A DNA stretch of 52,617 nt from an uncultured Prevotellaceae bacterium. GTDB lineage: Bacteria > Bacteroidota > Bacteroidia > Bacteroidales > Bacteroidaceae. The notes under the pieces are model-generated. The model saw only the letters and a program-made list of their open reading frames with translations, was not told the DNA's origin and made no database searches. The translations under genes were made by a program, and so were the position numbers. Location: contig CACZPU010000130.1 of NCBI GenBank assembly GCA_902783165.1, positions 1 to 52,617 on the forward strand, given 5' to 3'. How positions within the stretch are numbered: position 1 is the stretch's first letter; each line of letters starts with the position of its first letter. Shown here piece by piece: positions 25,121 through 33,550 of this stretch.

Positions 25121-27232
25121 TCAGTTGAATTTCAGTTTCAGCCCTGCTACAAGCATCGTTCCAGGAGAGAGCAACGGATAGTAGCGATAGGTTGAGGAAG
25201 TCCGGATACGTTTGTCTACCTTATTAAAGATGTTATCCAAACCAATGCTTGGTTCCACAAGCATCTTTTTCAAGCGGAACGAGTGAGATGTGTTTATGTT
25301 TACGATACCATATCCGGGTCCGTCCTCATAGTCTGGGAAATAAGTCTTGCTTTGGAATCGTCCGTTCAGGTTCACGTTTAAAGTGTAAATGCCCCAAGTG
25401 TGGTTGTAGTTGGCGGCCACTGTGCCGGAATTGCGTATAGAGCGGTCCAGGTTTCTCCACACACCACTCTCGCGAGTACGAGCATAGGTATAAGAATAAT
25501 TTGCCGTGAGGTTAAGGTCGGGTGTGAGGTTATAGCTGGCACTCACATTGACACCTTTCACAGTTCCCTTGTCGCTATTGATGTATTTGCCGTACGTTTT
25601 TATCTTGGCGAGATTCTTCTCATCGAGCCCTTGCTCGCTGAACTCTTGCAACAATTGCTCTCTGGCGGCATCGTCAATCTCCACATTGTCTTTCACTATC
25701 ATGTCATTTACATAATTAAGGTATCCGGTTATGGTAATTGTGAATTGCTGTCCTGTGTATGCGGCGCTTAGAGAAATATAGTCGCTATGCTCAGGCTTGA
25801 GATCTTTGTTTCCGAAAGTGATGGCAGGACCACGGCTTCCCATTCCAGCTTTATAATAGTGGTAGTAGAGTTCGTCCATTCCTGGTGCTCGGAAACCTCG
25901 TGCATAATTCATACGGATGTTAAAGTCGCCGGGGGCATACATCAGTGCCATTTTTGGCGATATGTTGTTACCGAAAGCTTCGTGCTTGTCATATCGCACA
26001 CCAAGGGTGGCTGTCAGCAAACTGAAGAGTTTAAGGTCATGTTGTGCATAAGCCGAGAGGTTGTAAACATGGCGGTTCACCTCACCAGTGGTAGCATTTA
26101 GGAAATCGTTTTTCCATTCACCACCGAAAATTGTTGTGGAGTTTTCAGTAAAATGGTTGATGTTCTTGAGCTCAAGGTCGAAGAGTTGCTGCCACTTGGT
26201 TTGAGTGTAGAATCCCTTGGGAGTGGTAAGCTCATTCTCTTTGGTTTTTTTGTTTAGTGTGTACACATCCACTTGATATTCGTTTCCATAGCGGAAGTTG
26301 TCGCTCAAGAAATCAAGTTGCAGACTGTGATTCTTGTTGAACTTATACGAAGCTCCGGCATTCCAACGCAAGGTCTTGAATCGCATATTGTAATCCACTC
26401 CACCGTCCAAGCCTTCAACCTTGCGTGCTCTGTCAAGCATCTTGTAGGAATGGCTTACCTCGGCATAAGTGGAAAGATTTTTAATACCATCGTAGGTGAA
26501 ACGCTGGCTGATGGTGTTGGTGTGAAAGCCGATAAATTGATGGTCGACAGTTTCTTCAGTATCTCCTTCAGTACCATTCAAGTATTGATATTTGTTGAGC
26601 ATATAGCCGTCGGCCTCATCGTGCTTAAAGCTGGTGTAAGAGCCGAATCCTTTATAGTAAAAGTTCAGATTTGCGCTTTGGGTGAATTTACCCTTGCCAG
26701 AGACACGGGTGTCTGTTTGTACACTTAACAGTTGGCCTTTGGGCTGGTTGGTAATGATATTGATTACACCGCCAATAGCATCCGAACCATAAAGTGATGA
26801 GGCTGCTCCATTCAATACCTCTATGCGACGTACCCTACTCATGTCAATGCGTTCCAAATCAATGTTTCCAGCTATGTCGCCAATCACTTTTTTGCCGTTT
26901 ACCAGTACTAGTATGTACTTGTTGCCCAAACCGTTCAGCCTCAGATATGTACCCATGGCATTTGGCATAAAAGAAGCGTTTGGCAGTAATCGCGTCAATG
27001 CATCGTTTAGAGTGCTTACTCCTTGTGACTTGATTTGACGGGCTGTCATAACATGCACAGGAGTGGTTGATGTTTTGAGGTACTCGTGATGGCCATTGCC
27101 AGTCACTACTACAGGGTTCAGCTCATGCGACTTCTCGGTGAGTTCGCTTTTTGTGTTTCCCTGATGTTGCGCATAGCCGCTCAATATACAAGTGGCCATT
27201 GCGCAAATAATCATAGTCTTTTTCTGTTTCAT
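25121..27232 (-). CDS. TonB-dependent outer membrane receptor, FRAP-motif type
   Basis: 703 aa with a signal peptide (MKQKKTMIICAMATCILSGYAQ), a TonB box region ELNPVVVTGNG, a plug (about 45-160, with LNGLGNKYILVLVNGKKV and LYGSDAIGGVINIIT) and a 22-strand barrel ending in a C-terminal aromatic-type strand (VAGLKLKFN). In the barrel GFRAPGMDELYY followed by TFGNKDLKPE corresponds to the FRAP/NPNL region of heme and hemoglobin receptors, including HmuR-type proteins. The gene is 101 bp downstream of an exported CbiK-type chelatase, so the pair may handle a tetrapyrrole. It is a paralogue of the receptor at 33537-35702. Confidence 0.93.
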   Translation of the reverse strand: MKQKKTMIICAMATCILSGYAQHQGNTKSELTEKSHELNPVVVTGNGHHEYLKTSTTPVHVMTARQIKSQGVSTLNDALTRLLPNASFMPNAMGTYLRLNGLGNKYILVLVNGKKVIGDIAGNIDLERIDMSRVRRIEVLNGAASSLYGSDAIGGVINIITNQPKGQLLSVQTDTRVSGKGKFTQSANLNFYYKGFGSYTSFKHDEADGYMLNKYQYLNGTEGDTEETVDHQFIGFHTNTISQRFTYDGIKNLSTYAEVSHSYKMLDRARKVEGLDGGVDYNMRFKTLRWNAGASYKFNKNHSLQLDFLSDNFRYGNEYQVDVYTLNKKTKENELTTPKGFYTQTKWQQLFDLELKNINHFTENSTTIFGGEWKNDFLNATTGEVNRHVYNLSAYAQHDLKLFSLLTATLGVRYDKHEAFGNNISPKMALMYAPGDFNIRMNYARGFRAPGMDELYYHYYKAGMGSRGPAITFGNKDLKPEHSDYISLSAAYTGQQFTITITGYLNYVNDMIVKDNVEIDDAAREQLLQEFSEQGLDEKNLAKIKTYGKYINSDKGTVKGVNVSASYNLTPDLNLTANYSYTYARTRESGVWRNLDRSIRNSGTVAANYNHTWGIYTLNVNLNGRFQSKTYFPDYEDGPGYGIVNINTSHSFRLKKMLVEPSIGLDNIFNKVDKRIRTSSTYRYYPLLSPGTMLVAGLKLKFN

Positions 27233-27233
27233 T

Positions 27234-27307
27234 ATTACTTATTATGTTTGAAGTTGTTTTCTTTTTATTGTTCGCGTCAAACTTCATAAGCTTGTATAAT
27301 AAGTAAT
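27234..27307 (-). repeat. 12-bp inverted repeat abutting the TonB receptor start codon
   Basis: ATTACTTATTAT (27234-27245) is the exact reverse complement of 27296-27307, and inside it GTTTGA (27246-27251) pairs with TCAAAC (27277-27282). In the chelatase-receptor mRNA this nested hairpin ends 1 nt before the receptor ATG (27232-27230), where it could hide the translation start or mark an mRNA processing point. Confidence 0.65.
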
Positions 27308-27333
27308 CTTAACCCCTCTCTTCTTTTCTCTTA

Positions 27334-28167
27334 TTATTTTGTTTTGTTAATTATCCATTGCTGGATTTCGGGAAGTTCGCCAATTCCTTCCCCTATGAAG
27401 GAAACTTTGTAGCCTTCTTTTTCCAGTTCTTGCTTCCATTCGCCTTCAATATCTTCTGTGGCGTGGTTGCCAGCAATGTAAAGTAATGGATAAAGAATTA
27501 CATGCTTTGCCTTCTTTACTTTTGGTTTCTTGTTTTCTTGAAGCATCTTCTTGACATGTGCCAAAGTGGGATAACCCTCAATGGTGGCAACATGATAGTT
27601 CGTGAAGCCCTGCTCGTGCAAGGCATAGTTGAGCAAGGTGTACATGGCATTGGCTGGTCCAGGGGTGCCATGTCCCACAAGAACCACTTGCTCGTCCTTT
27701 TTAGCATTGATATGCTTGGCTAATAGTGAGGCGAGCTGGCATGCATCGTCTGCATTCCACAATAGCGGTTTGTTCACTTGGATGGTATCGAAGAGGAAAC
27801 GAACCTTGTCCGCTTCTTTTTCAATGATTTCTTGCATCACGCCAGGCAGCAGATGAGTGCTTTGTATGATGATGTCTGTGCAGCCTTTAGCATAGAGTTG
27901 GCGCAATGCTTCGGATATGGTATTCTTTTGTATCCCTCTTTTTTTTAGCGAGGCAATAACCATCTTTGACGAATAAGCTTCGCATACAACAGTTTGCGGC
28001 ATGGCCTCTGCCATCTTTTGGTTTATCACATCGATGGTTTTGGCACGGCTTTGGTCATTGTTGGTTCCATAGTGAACCAATAGAACAGCCTTCTTGTGCT
28101 TGTCGCTTGTTTGTGCAGTGGTTGCCATGGCACAAACCATCATCAGAAGGAGAATAATATTTCTCAT
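27334..28167 (-). CDS. Exported CbiK-type (class II) chelatase
   Basis: 277 aa with a cleavable signal peptide (MRNIILLLMMVCAMATTAQ), so periplasmic. The mature protein matches the CbiK / anaerobic cobaltochelatase fold: KKAVLLVHYGTNNDQSR at the start, VVLVGHGTPGPANAMYTLLN with H166, and HVILYPLLYIAGNHATEDI with H235, the two metal-binding His of the family. The third position, a Glu in the (V/I)QSLxxxPGxEY motif, is missing: the segment here is IIQSTHLLPGVMQE. Salmonella CbiK inserts cobalt in the cytoplasm; exported relatives in Desulfovibrio and the IhtB lipoprotein of Porphyromonas are linked to heme. It has its own promoter and precedes the FRAP-type receptor. Confidence 0.9.
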   Translation of the reverse strand: MRNIILLLMMVCAMATTAQTSDKHKKAVLLVHYGTNNDQSRAKTIDVINQKMAEAMPQTVVCEAYSSKMVIASLKKRGIQKNTISEALRQLYAKGCTDIIIQSTHLLPGVMQEIIEKEADKVRFLFDTIQVNKPLLWNADDACQLASLLAKHINAKKDEQVVLVGHGTPGPANAMYTLLNYALHEQGFTNYHVATIEGYPTLAHVKKMLQENKKPKVKKAKHVILYPLLYIAGNHATEDIEGEWKQELEKEGYKVSFIGEGIGELPEIQQWIINKTK

Positions 28168-28190
28168 AATGGATAGTTGTTATTTAGGTG

Positions 28191-28221
28191 CAAAGGTACT
28201 GACTTTCATCTGATGGTGCAA
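28191..28221 (-). promoter_or_regulatory. Promoter of the exported chelatase / TonB receptor unit
   Basis: Minus-strand TTG (28219-28221), 20-bp spacer, perfect -7 box TACCTTTG (28191-28198), giving a leader of about 18 nt. No cobalamin riboswitch is present here, so this unit is regulated differently from the distal receptor unit. Confidence 0.75.
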
Positions 28222-28262
28222 TACCTAATAATTGTTATTTTTTAGACGTTTCTTTAATTACA

Positions 28263-28294
28263 ATTCCTGTGCACGAATAGTCATGCACAGGAAT
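28263..28294 (-). terminator. Hairpin after the DUF4374-type gene
   Basis: Perfect 11-bp stem ATTCCTGTGCA (28263-28273) with 28284-28294 and a 10-nt loop, about 50 bp after the stop of the upstream gene. The T-tract is weak, but the place between two units fits a terminator. Confidence 0.6.
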
Positions 28295-28344
28295 ATGGGA
28301 GGGTTGTGAGAGAATAGAATTCTACATCACATGGTTTTTTGTAT

Positions 28345-29718
28345 TTATTTGTCGTCTTCCAACAGGCGGATTTGTTCGAAGTAGTAACCTTCGGCAACCT
28401 TGATGCCTTCACTGACATTACCAGTTTTTACATCATAGACATAAATCTGAGGCTGTGCGGTTTCTGTGTTCACACCGAAGTAAACTTTATTTTCGCCAGC
28501 ATCAAAGGCAGAACGTTGTGAGAATCTGCCACTGCTATAGGGGATGTCTGTACCATTGAATGCCATGCGGGTGCGGGTATTGGCTTTCAGGTCAACAATG
28601 CTATAATAGTGAGCATAACTGTCGATGGTGGTTCCGAGCGTGCTGTCATCGTGACGTGAGTAGCAGAACACTTTGCCGTTGCCTAAATACTGAGTGGTTA
28701 GCAACTTGCCGTCGGAGTTGGGGAAGCCATTGAAATCGGCATCGATGTTGAATTCGCCTTTCTTGATGCGGAGCAATTTGCCCTCTTCGCCAATGGAGGT
28801 GTCGCTGAAAGCAGCAATATAGAGATTATCCTGCTCGTCGAAGAATGTGGTCTGCTGAAGTAGTTCTCCATAAGCTGAACCTGCTGTCTCAGCAGCGAAG
28901 GGGCTAAGGTTGTCTTGTTCTACTGCCATGGTTTCTGCATTGATTACGGCTACGTGGAACTTGTCTTCTTTGGTAGCCTTGCGGCCTGTTCCTTTTTTGT
29001 TGTAATAGAAATAGAACAGTTTGTTGTCGCTCTTACGATAGGTGAGAACACCACTGGTGGTGAAACTATCCCATCCTCCGCTGGCAAGACTGATGCCGAG
29101 TGTGCCTTCACTGATGATACTCATGTCGTCGGTGTTGAGCTTTGTCCAAATGATAGCATTCTTGTCACCATTGGCAGCCATAATGAGGAGAGTGTTGTCA
29201 TTTAGCCAAGTGTGGGTGTACTGACGGCAGTTGTAAGTATTCTCGCGGAATGGCTGTGCCTGTACCACTTTCATCTGATTGTCCTTGAACTGGAGTTTCA
29301 CAAAACGGTCTTCGCTGACTGGCACTTGATAATAGAACTTGCCACGTACAATAGACTCCATGGTGTAGGTGGTGTTGATTTCTGCACCGACATTTTTAAA
29401 ATCTACTTCAGCACCAGAATCCAATCTGTCGCGGCTCTGAACTATAGTTGTTACATCGCGTCCCATACCGCCTTGCTTGCCAACTGTGACAGTGAGATCG
29501 AAGTGGTGAGGTGCCAGAACAATTGGCTCTGCGATATTGACAAAAGAGACGTTTGTGATTTCATCAGCGTTCAACTCCACCACAGTTCCGTCTGCCTTTG
29601 TGATTTTCATGACATACTGCTGTGCACTCAAAGTAAGGCACATGGTCATGGCTGCTACGAATGTAAGTATAAATCTTTTCATAACCATTTTATTTATTTT
29701 TGTTGTTTTCTTTATCAT
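28345..29718 (-). CDS. Secreted DUF4374-like, propeller-type protein
   Basis: 457 aa. The start ATG 29718 overlaps the previous stop as ATGA; the Met codons at 29688 or 29682 would give a cleaner signal peptide (MKRFILTFVAAMTMCLTLSAQ). A short module QQYVMKITKADGTVVELNAD is followed by a beta-rich body with repeated blade-like segments (LFYFYYNKKGTG, NLYIAAFSDTS, KVFCYSRHDDS, IYVYDVKTGNV). This resembles DUF4374, the family that, as I recall, includes the siderophore-binding XusB of Bacteroides, which works with a TonB receptor. The Cys lies inside the signal peptide without a convincing lipobox, so periplasmic location is more likely than a lipoprotein. It probably binds the ligand of the upstream receptor. 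Confidence 0.7.
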   Translation of the reverse strand: MIKKTTKINKMVMKRFILTFVAAMTMCLTLSAQQYVMKITKADGTVVELNADEITNVSFVNIAEPIVLAPHHFDLTVTVGKQGGMGRDVTTIVQSRDRLDSGAEVDFKNVGAEINTTYTMESIVRGKFYYQVPVSEDRFVKLQFKDNQMKVVQAQPFRENTYNCRQYTHTWLNDNTLLIMAANGDKNAIIWTKLNTDDMSIISEGTLGISLASGGWDSFTTSGVLTYRKSDNKLFYFYYNKKGTGRKATKEDKFHVAVINAETMAVEQDNLSPFAAETAGSAYGELLQQTTFFDEQDNLYIAAFSDTSIGEEGKLLRIKKGEFNIDADFNGFPNSDGKLLTTQYLGNGKVFCYSRHDDSTLGTTIDSYAHYYSIVDLKANTRTRMAFNGTDIPYSSGRFSQRSAFDAGENKVYFGVNTETAQPQIYVYDVKTGNVSEGIKVAEGYYFEQIRLLEDDK

Positions 29719-30188
29719 TTGTTCATGACTTTAATACTTGTCTTTGAAGACTTTACAATCAGAATGCCTTTGCTTAATGAAGTCAGATTGACATCGGCAG
29801 TTCCATCTTCGCCAACACGCTGTGTTGCCAACAGCTGTCCTCTGGTATTAAACACACGTACCACCTCACCCTTTTGGGAATTGACAAAATAAACATGGCC
29901 CGATTGCAAACGAGTGCTTTCTTCGTCAAGTACTTTCTGAATACTGGTAGGTACGGTTTCTGAGAACTTGTAAGACAATCCCTCGCTGAGTTCTACCGAG
30001 AGCTTCTCCTCTCCAAGCACAGTCAGTTTTAGGATACCATCGCTGATGGTCATCTCTGGTTCGTCAGCTAATGCGATGACACTTTCTTCGCCATCGTTGT
30101 TGAAAATCAGATACTTGACACCTTCAGCCTTTGTACTGGAAGCCATGATGGTCACCAGCAGAAAGAGATAGATTCTAAGTTTCTTCAT
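29715..30188 (-). CDS. Small exported protein of the TonB receptor unit
   Basis: 157 aa with a signal peptide (MKKLRIYLFLLVTIMASSTKA). The N-terminal part, KYLIFNNDGEESVIALADEPEM, carries the same kind of short beta module that opens the next gene. The C-terminal 60 residues (VVRVFNTRGQLLATQRV ... SLSKGILIVKSSK ... IKVMNK) look like a type IX secretion type A sorting domain. If so it could be a carrier released or displayed at the surface. It lies 24 bp after the receptor and overlaps the downstream DUF4374-like gene by 4 bp. No named family is recognised for the whole protein. Confidence 0.7.
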   Translation of the reverse strand: MKKLRIYLFLLVTIMASSTKAEGVKYLIFNNDGEESVIALADEPEMTISDGILKLTVLGEEKLSVELSEGLSYKFSETVPTSIQKVLDEESTRLQSGHVYFVNSQKGEVVRVFNTRGQLLATQRVGEDGTADVNLTSLSKGILIVKSSKTSIKVMNK

Positions 30189-30212
30189 GTTTCTAAGTTT
30201 AAGAGTATAATA

Positions 30213-32357
30213 TTAATGTAAAAATATTCTGAATTTTGCGAATAGCATGCGTCCAGGTTTCTGCAACTTATAGTTGTCGTAGACTGTTGCATCGAACAGG
30301 TTCTGGCAGTCGAGCGACACATTGTAACGGTCTTTGTGCCATGAATAAGTGATGTTAGCCCCGAAAATGTTCTTCTCTGGAATCCTGGCCTTTGTCTCAA
30401 GAGCACCATAACCTTCCCATGATAGGAAGAACCAATGCACCCATTGGTAGTCAATACCGAAGTAAAGGTGAGATGTTTGCGGCAAGAGCTTTGCGAGGTG
30501 CTTGGCCGCATCATAACGAACCTCTGCCGATGCATAGAACCAAGGGCGGTTGGGCACATGGTTGTTGAATGTGACTGATTGTTTTCCATCAGCCTTGTAT
30601 CTCATCCTGTCGCGAGCATCCTGCCACGTCACGTTGCCAATCACCTGCAACTGTTGCTGCCAATCGTAGCGTAGCTCACCTTCCACACCTTTGATGTGAA
30701 CAGCAGGTACGTTAACATACTGCATCATACCTTCCTTTTCCGATACTTGCGGTTGTATGTAATTGTCCACACGGCGTAAAAAGCCGTTTACTTCGTACGA
30801 TAGGGCATGGTCTGCGTTCTTCAGTGTGCCAAACAGACCCAGATTGAAGTTCTCGCTCTTTTCTGGTTCCAGGGTCACGTTGGCATAGATTGTTGTACCA
30901 TTGCCAAGCAACTCGCGGGCCAATGGCAGCCTGACGCTGTGTTCATAGCTTGCTTTCAGTGCCACTTGTTCTATTGGTTGCAACTTAATGCCGACTCCGC
31001 CGCCCCAGTAATTGCTTGTTGAAGAACCTTGCACATCGCGCGAACCAGTAACAGTAGGAATGTCTGTCTGATGAATACTTACGTGGTTTATGTAATCTTT
31101 TAGGAAGAAGGTGTTGTTCAGTATTCCATTGAATAGCGATTGGTTATAGGAGAGTCCGATGATGTGCTTTGCAAGAACATCGTTGGCAGGTTCGAACCCT
31201 TTCTCCACATCGTCCCAGCGGTTATTTCCCGTACGATTGATAATGTAGCTCAGGTTCAGCAAATGATTGTCGCTCAGCCTATACTTTAAATCGGCTCTTC
31301 CAATGGTAAGCGGACGCTTGTAATGGCGGAGCGAACGTGCACGACCGGTAATTTCATTGCGTGAACTCTTGATGAACTCCCCATCCCAATTGTATTTTCT
31401 GAATACTGTGTCAACGGTTTGTGAGTGGTCCCAAGTATGCGACAAAGAGAGGCTGGCGGCCAAATCCTTCAATAGGAAATGCTGTTTCTGATAGTTGGCA
31501 GAAATGCTCCAAGAGTCTGAGTGCCTCTCTGCCTCGCCCACCACCTTGGTTTGTATCTGTCCGGTCTGGATTTCCTTGTTCACTTTGTTGTATGATGCAC
31601 TCACAAAAAACTCGTCAGCCCACCATTTGTCGGTAAACCCCACTTCCATCTGACCGATAAGTGAGAAATAGCTATCGTGGAATCGTCTTCGGTCTGCCAG
31701 AACATACTCACGGCTTTCCTCATCCCACACTTCCACTCCTTTCATCAAATAGTCGTTTTTCGAATAGCTGACACCGAGTGTCGGGCGGATGGTCAGTCCG
31801 TTCTTCAGTACATATTGTCCGTTAAGATCACCCTTGTGGGTGTGATAGGAACCTATTCCGTATGATACATCCAGATAATTAGTGTGCCTGCGGTTGGTAA
31901 CGATGTTCACCGCTCCACCCAGGGCATCGCCGCTAAGCCAAGTGGGAACCACTCCTTTGTATATCTCGATATGGTCTATCAGACTCACGGGCAGATTGGC
32001 CAATGAAACACCCGAACCCTTTGTGTCGAGTGGAACACCGTCCAAGAAGTAGCGCACCGAATTGCCTGACATGCCGTGTATCGATAAATCGAAATCGGAG
32101 CCCACACCGCCTTCTTCACGCACCTTCACGCCGGCCGTGCGGTCAACAATGGAGTTGAGCGAACTGATGCTGCTAATCACAGAGCGGATATCAATGGCAT
32201 TCACAGAAAGCACGCTTTCACGTAGCCTTTGGGTTTTGCTCTTGCCGATAACGGTCACATTGTCGAGCATCACCGAGTCTTTGATATGCTTCTGTGCTGC
32301 AGCATAGCCAACTTGTATGGCAAGCAGCAAGAGGATTATCTGGATTCTATTAATCAT
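30213..32357 (-). CDS. TonB-dependent outer membrane receptor
   Basis: 714 aa from ATG 32357 (MINRIQIILLLLAIQVGYAAAQ, a clean signal peptide); an upstream TTG would add only six residues. TonB box VMLDNVTVIGKSK, plug domain with MSGNSVRYFLDGVPLD and ALGGAVNIVTNRR (about 50-155), then a beta-barrel ending in FAKFRIFLH with a terminal aromatic-type strand. It differs from the other two receptors in the window: it lacks the FRAP-like motif and has VRLPLARELLGNG in that place, a common siderophore or B12 receptor pattern. It follows the CbiK-type lipoprotein by 98 bp with a hairpin between, and precedes the small exported protein and the DUF4374-like gene. Confidence 0.93.
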   Translation of the reverse strand: MINRIQIILLLLAIQVGYAAAQKHIKDSVMLDNVTVIGKSKTQRLRESVLSVNAIDIRSVISSISSLNSIVDRTAGVKVREEGGVGSDFDLSIHGMSGNSVRYFLDGVPLDTKGSGVSLANLPVSLIDHIEIYKGVVPTWLSGDALGGAVNIVTNRRHTNYLDVSYGIGSYHTHKGDLNGQYVLKNGLTIRPTLGVSYSKNDYLMKGVEVWDEESREYVLADRRRFHDSYFSLIGQMEVGFTDKWWADEFFVSASYNKVNKEIQTGQIQTKVVGEAERHSDSWSISANYQKQHFLLKDLAASLSLSHTWDHSQTVDTVFRKYNWDGEFIKSSRNEITGRARSLRHYKRPLTIGRADLKYRLSDNHLLNLSYIINRTGNNRWDDVEKGFEPANDVLAKHIIGLSYNQSLFNGILNNTFFLKDYINHVSIHQTDIPTVTGSRDVQGSSTSNYWGGGVGIKLQPIEQVALKASYEHSVRLPLARELLGNGTTIYANVTLEPEKSENFNLGLFGTLKNADHALSYEVNGFLRRVDNYIQPQVSEKEGMMQYVNVPAVHIKGVEGELRYDWQQQLQVIGNVTWQDARDRMRYKADGKQSVTFNNHVPNRPWFYASAEVRYDAAKHLAKLLPQTSHLYFGIDYQWVHWFFLSWEGYGALETKARIPEKNIFGANITYSWHKDRYNVSLDCQNLFDATVYDNYKLQKPGRMLFAKFRIFLH

Positions 32358-32387
32358 CTTTGTTATGTTTGACAAGCTATGGGTGAA

Positions 32388-32428
32388 ATACTACAGCCTT
32401 TAGAACGATGTCCTATGGGCTGTAGTAT
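32388..32428 (-). repeat. 11-bp hairpin between the chelatase lipoprotein and the next receptor
   Basis: ATACTACAGCC (32388-32398) pairs perfectly with 32418-32428 around a 19-nt loop. There is no T-tract, and no promoter is evident for the following gene, so it is probably an intra-operon hairpin controlling mRNA decay or processing. Confidence 0.6.
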
Positions 32429-32455
32429 CATACTCGGAAGCACCGAATATATTTA

Positions 32456-33550
32456 TCACTCAGGATTCTTAGAATGGTAGAAGTCGAGAGCTTCACCATT
32501 GATGGCATCACGTGTGTGGTTCATCCAAATCTGGCGCACGGTGGGAAGTTCGAGCAGACCTTTCTCTATCATAGTGGAGTTGTCACAGGTGTAGCCCGAA
32601 TGCTGGAAAAACATTTTCCAACTGGTGTCTTCCACTTCGCCTTCATCGTTGGGTGTGAACTTCTTGCCGTCCCAATTGTCATCATCGTCACCAGCCATGT
32701 CGTTGTGCCCATGGTCACCATCGATAGACATCAGTGGGTGGCAATACACTTTGCCATTCATGATGCCCTTTGACTGCATGCGGGCCAGCACATGAGTCTT
32801 GAAGTTTTCCATCATGTCTACCGTTCCTACGAAGTAGTTGCTATTGTAGTTCTGCAGAGCATCTTCAAGTTGTGTATAGCGTATGTTGGCCTTGTATGTG
32901 TCATATTTGTCGGGATTGCCATGGCCCATGAAAGCCACAACACCTTCGGTGGCCTGTGCTTTGTAAAGGTTGTTGAGTGCTGTTGCCACGGCATTCACGT
33001 CGTTTTCTGCATCTTGAAGTAGAGGCACACCCAGCTTCAATGTTACATTTGCAAGATACTTGTCATCAATGTCGCCATTGCTGTTGTTGGCAAAGTCTTT
33101 GATGTAGTTGATGACGCGAGTGTATTCCTCGCCGGGAATCACTTGGAGTGATTGCACAACGATTTCATTATATTTCACTCCATCCTGAGCAAATGCTGTA
33201 AGCCAGAAGGGGGGAGCATAGAAGTTGCGTGGTGCTACATTCTCACCGGCGGCTGCGCGGTTGATGCAGATGGCAGACGAGAACGAGAGGAACACGTCGT
33301 AGCCTGGGAAAGCTTGTTTGTATGCTTCTACAGTGGTGTCGAAAGCATTGTATGCCTGCTGCCATGTTGAGCCGAAGGCAACCAATAGGATGGCCTTGCT
33401 GTTATGTTTCTGTGTCTTTACGGTTTGGTTCACTGCTTTCTGATAAATCAGATAGTTGTTCGTTTCATCATCGTCACTGCTGCATGCTGTGAAACTCATG
33501 GTGCAGATAATAGCCATCATGGCAATCATCAATAAATTAATTTTCTTCAT
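32456..33550 (-). CDS. CbiK-type chelatase lipoprotein (IhtB-like)
   Basis: 364 aa. Lipoprotein signal MKKINLLMIAMMAIICTMSFTAC, acylated Cys at 23, followed by SSDDDE, which fits the Bacteroides acidic surface-export signal, so probably on the outer face of the outer membrane. The body is a class II chelatase: AILLVAFGSTWQQAY, VVQSLQVIPGEEYTRV with the metal-site Glu E142, GVVAFMGHGNPDKYDTY with H210, and HPLMSIDGDHGHNDMAG with H280. It carries a His/Asp-rich insertion (DGDHGHNDMAGDDDDNWDG) near the second His. It resembles IhtB of Porphyromonas, a hemin-binding CbiK-like lipoprotein. It overlaps the end of the upstream receptor gene by 14 bp and shares its riboswitch. Confidence 0.9.
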   Translation of the reverse strand: MKKINLLMIAMMAIICTMSFTACSSDDDETNNYLIYQKAVNQTVKTQKHNSKAILLVAFGSTWQQAYNAFDTTVEAYKQAFPGYDVFLSFSSAICINRAAAGENVAPRNFYAPPFWLTAFAQDGVKYNEIVVQSLQVIPGEEYTRVINYIKDFANNSNGDIDDKYLANVTLKLGVPLLQDAENDVNAVATALNNLYKAQATEGVVAFMGHGNPDKYDTYKANIRYTQLEDALQNYNSNYFVGTVDMMENFKTHVLARMQSKGIMNGKVYCHPLMSIDGDHGHNDMAGDDDDNWDGKKFTPNDEGEVEDTSWKMFFQHSGYTCDNSTMIEKGLLELPTVRQIWMNHTRDAINGEALDFYHSKNPE

